DNA from: Desulfobacteraceae bacterium 4572_19
Lineage (GTDB): Bacteria > Desulfobacterota > Desulfobacteria > Desulfobacterales > NBLS01
NCBI GenBank assembly: GCA_002084385.1
Contig: NBLS01000072.1
Coordinates: 1-9,464 of the forward strand
DNA length: 9,464 nucleotides
Reading direction: 5' to 3'
The notes under the pieces are model-generated. The model was not told the DNA's origin and did no database searches. It worked only from the letters and a program-made list of their open reading frames with translations. Positions 6,711 to 9,464 of the stretch are shown piece after piece (position 1 is the stretch's first letter; each line of letters opens with the position of its first letter). Both the position numbers and the translations under genes were made by a program.

Positions 6711-6777
6711 AATTGGATTACGTTGTGAAAGCTCAAAATACGATAGTATTCCTACGCTTTCACAACGTAACCCAATC
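6711..6777. repeat. long hairpin with 22-bp arms
   Basis: The left arm at 6711-6732 and right arm at 6756-6777 share GGATTACGTTGTGAAAGC almost exactly (20 of 22 bases pair). The 23-base loop itself holds a small perfect stem (AATAC/GTATT at 6737-6741 and 6746-6750). Pairing continues imperfectly outward to about 6673 and 6806, where an A7 run faces a T7 run. It looks like a MITE or repetitive extragenic palindrome rather than a plain terminator. Confidence 0.75.
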
Positions 6778-6807
6778 AGGCATCTCAACATTGATAAGTT
6801 TTTTTAT

Positions 6808-6910
6808 AAGCGTTCACAATACCTCATCTTCGCATAAACAGCTCGTCATATATAGGACAACTATTATATGATAAGCTGTTTATGCAAATATAAGACACTT
6901 GTGAACGCTT
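6808..6910. mobile_element. 103-bp MITE-like palindromic element with 12-bp terminal inverted repeats
   Basis: The ends AAGCGTTCACAA (6808-6819) and TTGTGAACGCTT (6899-6910) are perfect inverted repeats. The arms keep pairing inward through GCATAAACAGCT (6832-6843) and AGCTGTTTATGC (6874-6885) and ATCATATAA-like sequence near the tip, so the whole unit folds as one long hairpin. It has no coding capacity. No clear target-site duplication is visible. The left arm (6808-6841) recurs at 8377-8411 inside the ATPase pseudogene, showing that the sequence is dispersed. A non-autonomous transposon or REP-type element is the best reading; no transposase is present in the window. Confidence 0.7.
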
Positions 6911-6912
6911 CC

Positions 6913-6960
6913 AAATGTGAGATTACCGAAAAATCACATTTCTTGTTCGTGAGCGGTTAC
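6913..6960 (+). repeat. 48-bp palindromic repeat, copy 2
   Basis: AAATGTGA (6913-6920) and TCACATTT (6934-6941) form the internal stem; the tail reads CTTGTTCGTGAGCGGTTAC. It differs from copy 3 (8292-8339) at one base and from copy 1 (2734-2781, inverted) at three. It directly abuts the 103-bp MITE-like hairpin, so the two may travel as one composite unit. Confidence 0.85.
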
Positions 6961-6980
6961 GTTTTTTTAAATGTTTGTAG

Positions 6981-7009
6981 TGCCGGGTTTTGGTAATCCG
7001 GCATTTATT
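6981..7009 (+). terminator. probable intrinsic terminator upstream of the 7046 gene
   Basis: TGCCGG (6981-6986) pairs with CCGGCA (6998-7003), extendable by G-U, T-A and T-A pairs to 9 bp, with a 5-base loop and a following TTTATTT. It would end transcripts from the 5445-6664 gene or, if a promoter lies upstream, attenuate the 7046 gene, whose start is 37 bases downstream. Confidence 0.6.
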
Positions 7010-7045
7010 TATTAATAATTAAAAATAAGTTATGGAGGTTGTAAA

Positions 7046-8134
7046 ATGACAGAAAGCACAATGAAGTATTACAAGAAAAAATCATGGTTATCGGTAGTAC
7101 TATTTGCATTTTTACTGATATTTGCAAGTAGCAATGTAGCATTTGCTGTTAAAACAAGTATTGTAGTTGTTCCACATTATGTTGAACAAGGATTAGAATC
7201 CAAAGATAGTGCCGATCAGCAACATTTTAGACGACTTATTAGAGTAATTAATAACAGGTTAGTAAAATCAGGTTTTGAAGTAATTAATGCAGCGGCAACA
7301 GAAGCAATTGTGCATGATCGGGAAAAAGATTTTGAGATATCAAAAAGTGATTCCCGAATGAATGGTGAATCTATCTGCCATAAATACGGCACTGATCTCG
7401 CTTATCTTTTATGGGTTAAAATTAAGGTAAAAAAAACATCTGACGGCATGTACAGAGTACGAGCATTTCTTGAAGGGGAGTGTTACGATTCTGCTGGCCG
7501 TGATGTAGGTGCCAGTATTTCAAAAATCTGGAAATTGACAAAAAGAGATCGTGAAGAGGCAATTTGGAAAGTTGAAGAAGATGTTGCATATAAACTTGCT
7601 CGTGTTTTAACAGCATGGAAACAGCGAGGGACTTCTTCTAACTATAAATCAAATAACAGTAATTCTGTTGTAAATTCAGGTGGAAATAATTTAGGCTCTT
7701 CCAATTCCAATGCTTTACAAAAACGCTCTGATTCACTACGAAACAGCTATAGAGTAAATTTAAGAGGGGCAACTGAACATACAGTTACCGAAGTATTTGG
7801 AAAAGTGTTAAATACAGCAAGCGGTGTTCTTGGTGTTGTACAAAAAAGCTCTAAACTTGTTCCTGATAACCCCCAACTTTGTTTAAGTATTTGGGCTGTA
7901 GAAGTTGAAAATACAGATGCTTTTCGCCTTCAGGCAAATATAAATAAAATGATTAAGGATGTAATTGCGGCAAGCGGAAATATTGTTTTAAAAGGTGTTC
8001 CTTACAGATACTCAGGGTACGAAGTAGAGCTTTTAAACGGAATCAGACCAAGTACCACCACCTCTCGTTCTGTTGAATTTGTGATTGATACTGAACGTGC
8101 AAGGGATAGTGATTTTGTGAATGGTTTTGATTAG
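7046..8134 (+). CDS. exported two-domain LpoB/TolB-like protein, full-length paralogue of the gene at 1-404
   Basis: The ATG at 7046 is preceded by GGAGG (7034-7038) with ideal spacing; an internal ATG at 7061 is too far from it. Residues 1-34 are a Sec signal peptide with cleavage after VAFA, and there is no lipobox, so the 362-residue product is periplasmic or secreted. Residues 36-192 look like a TolB-N/FlgT/LpoB-type alpha-beta domain: strand SIVVVPHY, helix HFRRLIRVINNRLVKSGFEV, strand LAYLLWVKIKVK, strand YRVRAFLEGECYD, long helix ending VLTAWK. A Ser/Asn-rich linker (195-228) leads to a second domain (233-356) shared with the 1-404 product. Two cysteines (C111, C146) could form a disulfide in the N-domain. 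The name is by fold pattern only. A strong terminator follows, so transcription ends here. Confidence 0.85.
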   Translation: MTESTMKYYKKKSWLSVVLFAFLLIFASSNVAFAVKTSIVVVPHYVEQGLESKDSADQQHFRRLIRVINNRLVKSGFEVINAAATEAIVHDREKDFEISKSDSRMNGESICHKYGTDLAYLLWVKIKVKKTSDGMYRVRAFLEGECYDSAGRDVGASISKIWKLTKRDREEAIWKVEEDVAYKLARVLTAWKQRGTSSNYKSNNSNSVVNSGGNNLGSSNSNALQKRSDSLRNSYRVNLRGATEHTVTEVFGKVLNTASGVLGVVQKSSKLVPDNPQLCLSIWAVEVENTDAFRLQANINKMIKDVIAASGNIVLKGVPYRYSGYEVELLNGIRPSTTTSRSVEFVIDTERARDSDFVNGFD

Positions 8135-8151
8135 TATTTTTAAAATTGTTT

Positions 8152-8198
8152 AAGGGTTCACCAAACAATAAATATAATTTATTTTTTTGTGAACCCTT
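8152..8198 (+). terminator. intrinsic terminator (22-bp near-perfect stem) after the 7046 gene
   Basis: AAGGGTTCAC (8152-8161) pairs perfectly with GTGAACCCTT (8189-8198), and the inner AT-rich arms extend the stem to about 22 bp with two mismatches and a 3-base loop. The A-rich left and T-rich right arms would let it work in both directions. Its ends (AAGGGTTCAC) resemble the MITE-like ends (AAGCGTTCAC), so it may be a domesticated or related palindrome. Confidence 0.7.
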
Positions 8199-8291
8199 AT
8201 CAAGGAAGATTTTCTTATGTACAAACTTCTTTCATTAAAAGCAGATAAGAGAAGTGATAAAGAAAAAAAATCTTTACCATGTGACATTTAC

Positions 8292-8339
8292 AAATGTGAG
8301 ATTACCGAAAAATCACATTTCTTGTTCGTGAACGGTTAC
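8292..8339 (+). repeat. 48-bp palindromic repeat, copy 3, inside the ATPase pseudogene
   Basis: AAATGTGA (8292-8299) and TCACATTT (8313-8320) form the stem; the unit is 47/48 identical to copy 2. It is read in frame after the ATPase N-terminal codons as KCEITEKSHFLFVNGY, so this module alone does not stop translation; the stop comes at 8376-8378. Just upstream, ACATTT-AC-AAATGT (8284-8297) forms a further short palindrome at the junction. Confidence 0.85.
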
Positions 8340-8376
8340 GAAAAAGAATATTCAACTTTACGATTTAATTTCATGT

Positions 8377-8411
8377 AAGCGTTCACAAGCACCTCATCTT
8401 CGCATAAACAG
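8377..8411 (+). repeat. 35-bp copy of the left arm of the 6808-6910 MITE-like hairpin
   Basis: This stretch matches 6808-6841 with one indel and one mismatch, sharing AAGCGTTCACAA and ACCTCATCTTCGCATAAACAG. The right arm is missing, so the hairpin is truncated. Together with copy 3 of the 48-bp repeat it flanks a 35-base spacer (8341-8374) by GTGAACGGTTAC (8328-8339) and GTAAGCGTTCAC (8375-8386), an 11/12 inverted repeat. Confidence 0.8.
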
Positions 8412-9258
8412 AGAAAAATATCTTCAAGTATTGCAGTATTATCCCGAAGAAAAACAGGTAAAACAGCTTTGCTACAAAGGTTGTATAATATAACTTTTGA
8501 AAAAAATGATGGTGTTATTCCATTTTTTTATGAGGTAGAGGAAGGTTCCATATGGTCAGTTGAGTTCTCCAAGAATTTTTTCTTAACTTTTATTTATCAA
8601 TATATTGCCTTTAAATCAAGAAATGCAGAATATATCAGATCATCGGACTTGGGTGATTTTGATGATGCTGTTAAATCTGCACAAAAAGAAGGACAACATC
8701 ATCTTGTTAAAAGAATTAATGCTGTAAAACGTTTGGCGTTAAATGAGGAAACGAACGCTATATGGCGTATGGTAAGAAATGCTCCCCATATAATAGCCAC
8801 TGAACAAAACGAATTTATTGTACAAATTATAGATGAATTTCAATACTTAAACAGCGAAGTTTACAGGGATAAAAATTGTCAATTCTGCATGAATGATTTT
8901 GCCGCAGGCTACATGAAAACCGCTGAATATAAAAACGCTCCACTTTTAATTTCCGGAAGTCAAGTAGGATGGTTACGTAGTATTCTTCTTACAATGCTTC
9001 CAAGCAGATTTATGCAATATACTTTTAAGAATATGCCGGAATCAGAATCTATTGAAATGATTGTAAATTATTCCGGCATAATGGATGTTCCTGTCAATAA
9101 AGAAACTGGAAAAAGCAGATATCATAGAGGAAGGATTAACAAATTTTGATTATAAAGGCGTACAGGATAATATCTTCGACAAAGTTTTTCGTGGTGTTTA
9201 TCAAAAAGAGATACAAAAGTTTGATCCCAAAGAGATAACCAATGAGTACAAAGCATTA

Positions 9259-9384
9259 TTAATAAATGCCCAAAAAAAATACCGTCAATTAACAGGAAAG
9301 ATTAATCGTGAAAAAGGTCTTTTAATAAAAGCCCAAAAAAAATACCGTCAATTAACAGGGAAAATTAATCGTGAAAAAGGTCTT
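9259..9384 (+). repeat. 63-bp in-frame tandem duplication in the ATPase pseudogene
   Basis: Units at 9259-9321 and 9322-9384 differ at about three positions and are 21 codons long, so the frame is kept. Each encodes AQKKYRQLTGKINREKGL. Relatives would be expected to have one copy just before the AEYFIIQQL helix. The few differences show the copies have begun to diverge. Confidence 0.9.
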
Positions 9385-9464
9385 TATGCCGAATATTTTA
9401 TTATCCAGCAATTAAGATACAGAGCCTTTAAAAACGATTTATTATTTCAATCTTTTACAAAAAA

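Larger units (their letters stand above)
6663..7045. other. intergenic palindrome cluster
   Basis: This 380-base gap holds no gene. It contains, in order: an A-rich start resembling one arm of the 8152-8198 terminator (about 18 of 20 bases alike between 6663-6682 and the complement of 8179-8198); a long imperfect hairpin centred on 6733-6755; a 103-bp MITE-like hairpin (6808-6910); a 48-bp palindromic repeat (6913-6960); and a terminator-like stem (6981-7009). The leader of the 7046 gene follows. Nearly every base from 6690 to 7009 lies in some inverted repeat. Confidence 0.75.
8217..9464 (+). pseudogene. decayed AAA-type (archaeal-ATPase-like) ATP-binding protein gene, runs off the window
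   Basis: AAGGAAG (8202-8208) and ATG 8217 start a plausible N-terminus (MYKLLSLKADKRSDKEKK). From about 8289 the frame enters repeat modules and stops at 8376-8378. NREKYLQ resumes in another frame at 8407-8427, then a third segment from about 8430 carries the ATPase core: Walker A SRRKTGKTALL (8442-8474), Walker B IIDEF (8826-8840), and sensor-1-like ISGSQVGWL. At about 9093-9108 the frame changes again to KKLEKADIIEEG and KGVQDNIFDKVFRGVY, open to the window end. In this family about a hundred residues normally lie between these parts, so an internal deletion is likely. A 63-bp duplication follows. The 3' part (EKGLYAEYFIIQQLR) resembles the start of a PD-(D/E)XK-like region. The family is proposed from memory of the ATPase/DUF234-type pattern. 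The gene cannot give a full protein. Confidence 0.8.

Noticed and set aside
6663..6960. CRISPR array from the repeated short units
   Set aside because: Units are palindromic, of different types and lengths, without regular spacers, and no cas gene is present.

Overview
The window is an AT-rich stretch of bacterial DNA with every credible gene on the + strand. Most products carry an export signal, a lipobox or membrane helices, so this is an envelope locus of a Gram-negative (diderm) bacterium. The AT-rich composition, the ATPase remnant of a kind often multiplied in such genomes, the palindromic repeats and the broken genes remind me of Desulfobacterota (Desulfobacterales-like, possibly magnetotactic relatives). 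That placement is inference; there is no rRNA or marker gene here.

Layout. Positions 1-404 are the tail of a gene whose paralogue is complete at 7046-8134. After a gene-free gap (405-701) come a membrane-anchored SPOR-like protein (702-1490), a small exported protein with a suspicious C-terminus (1517-1945), a tandem 77-bp hairpin repeat (1976-2130) and a Cys-rich lipoprotein (2163-2720). Next is a translationally coupled pair that looks like an ExbB/TolQ/MotA-type proton channel (2801-3457) and an ExbD/TolR/MotB-type partner with a long periplasmic coiled coil (3454-4512). These are followed by a lytic transglycosylase (4559-5413) and a large lipoprotein split by a frameshift (5445-6664). 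A 300-bp cluster of palindromic repeats and a terminator (6663-7009) separates this block from the paralogue at 7046-8134, which ends in a strong hairpin terminator (8152-8198). The window closes with a decayed AAA-type ATPase gene (8217 to beyond 9464), disrupted by repeat modules, frame changes, an apparent deletion and a 63-bp duplication.

How it may work together (inference): the channel pair would use ion flow across the inner membrane to move or tension the coiled-coil subunit. The transglycosylase and SPOR-like domains would act on peptidoglycan, and the lipoproteins and exported LpoB/TolB-like proteins would couple this to the outer membrane. I do not recognise the set as a named system. 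It is not Tol-Pal (no TolA, TolB propeller or Pal), not a TonB system (no TonB), and not Zorya (no ZorC/ZorD, and no OmpA domain on the stator partner).

The second theme is a dispersed family of small palindromes. A 48-bp unit occurs three times (2734-2781 inverted, 6913-6960, 8292-8339), and a 103-bp MITE-like hairpin with 12-bp perfect terminal inverted repeats (6808-6910) has one arm reappearing inside the ATPase pseudogene (8377-8411). Several genes show frame breaks, which could be real decay, recoding or assembly error.
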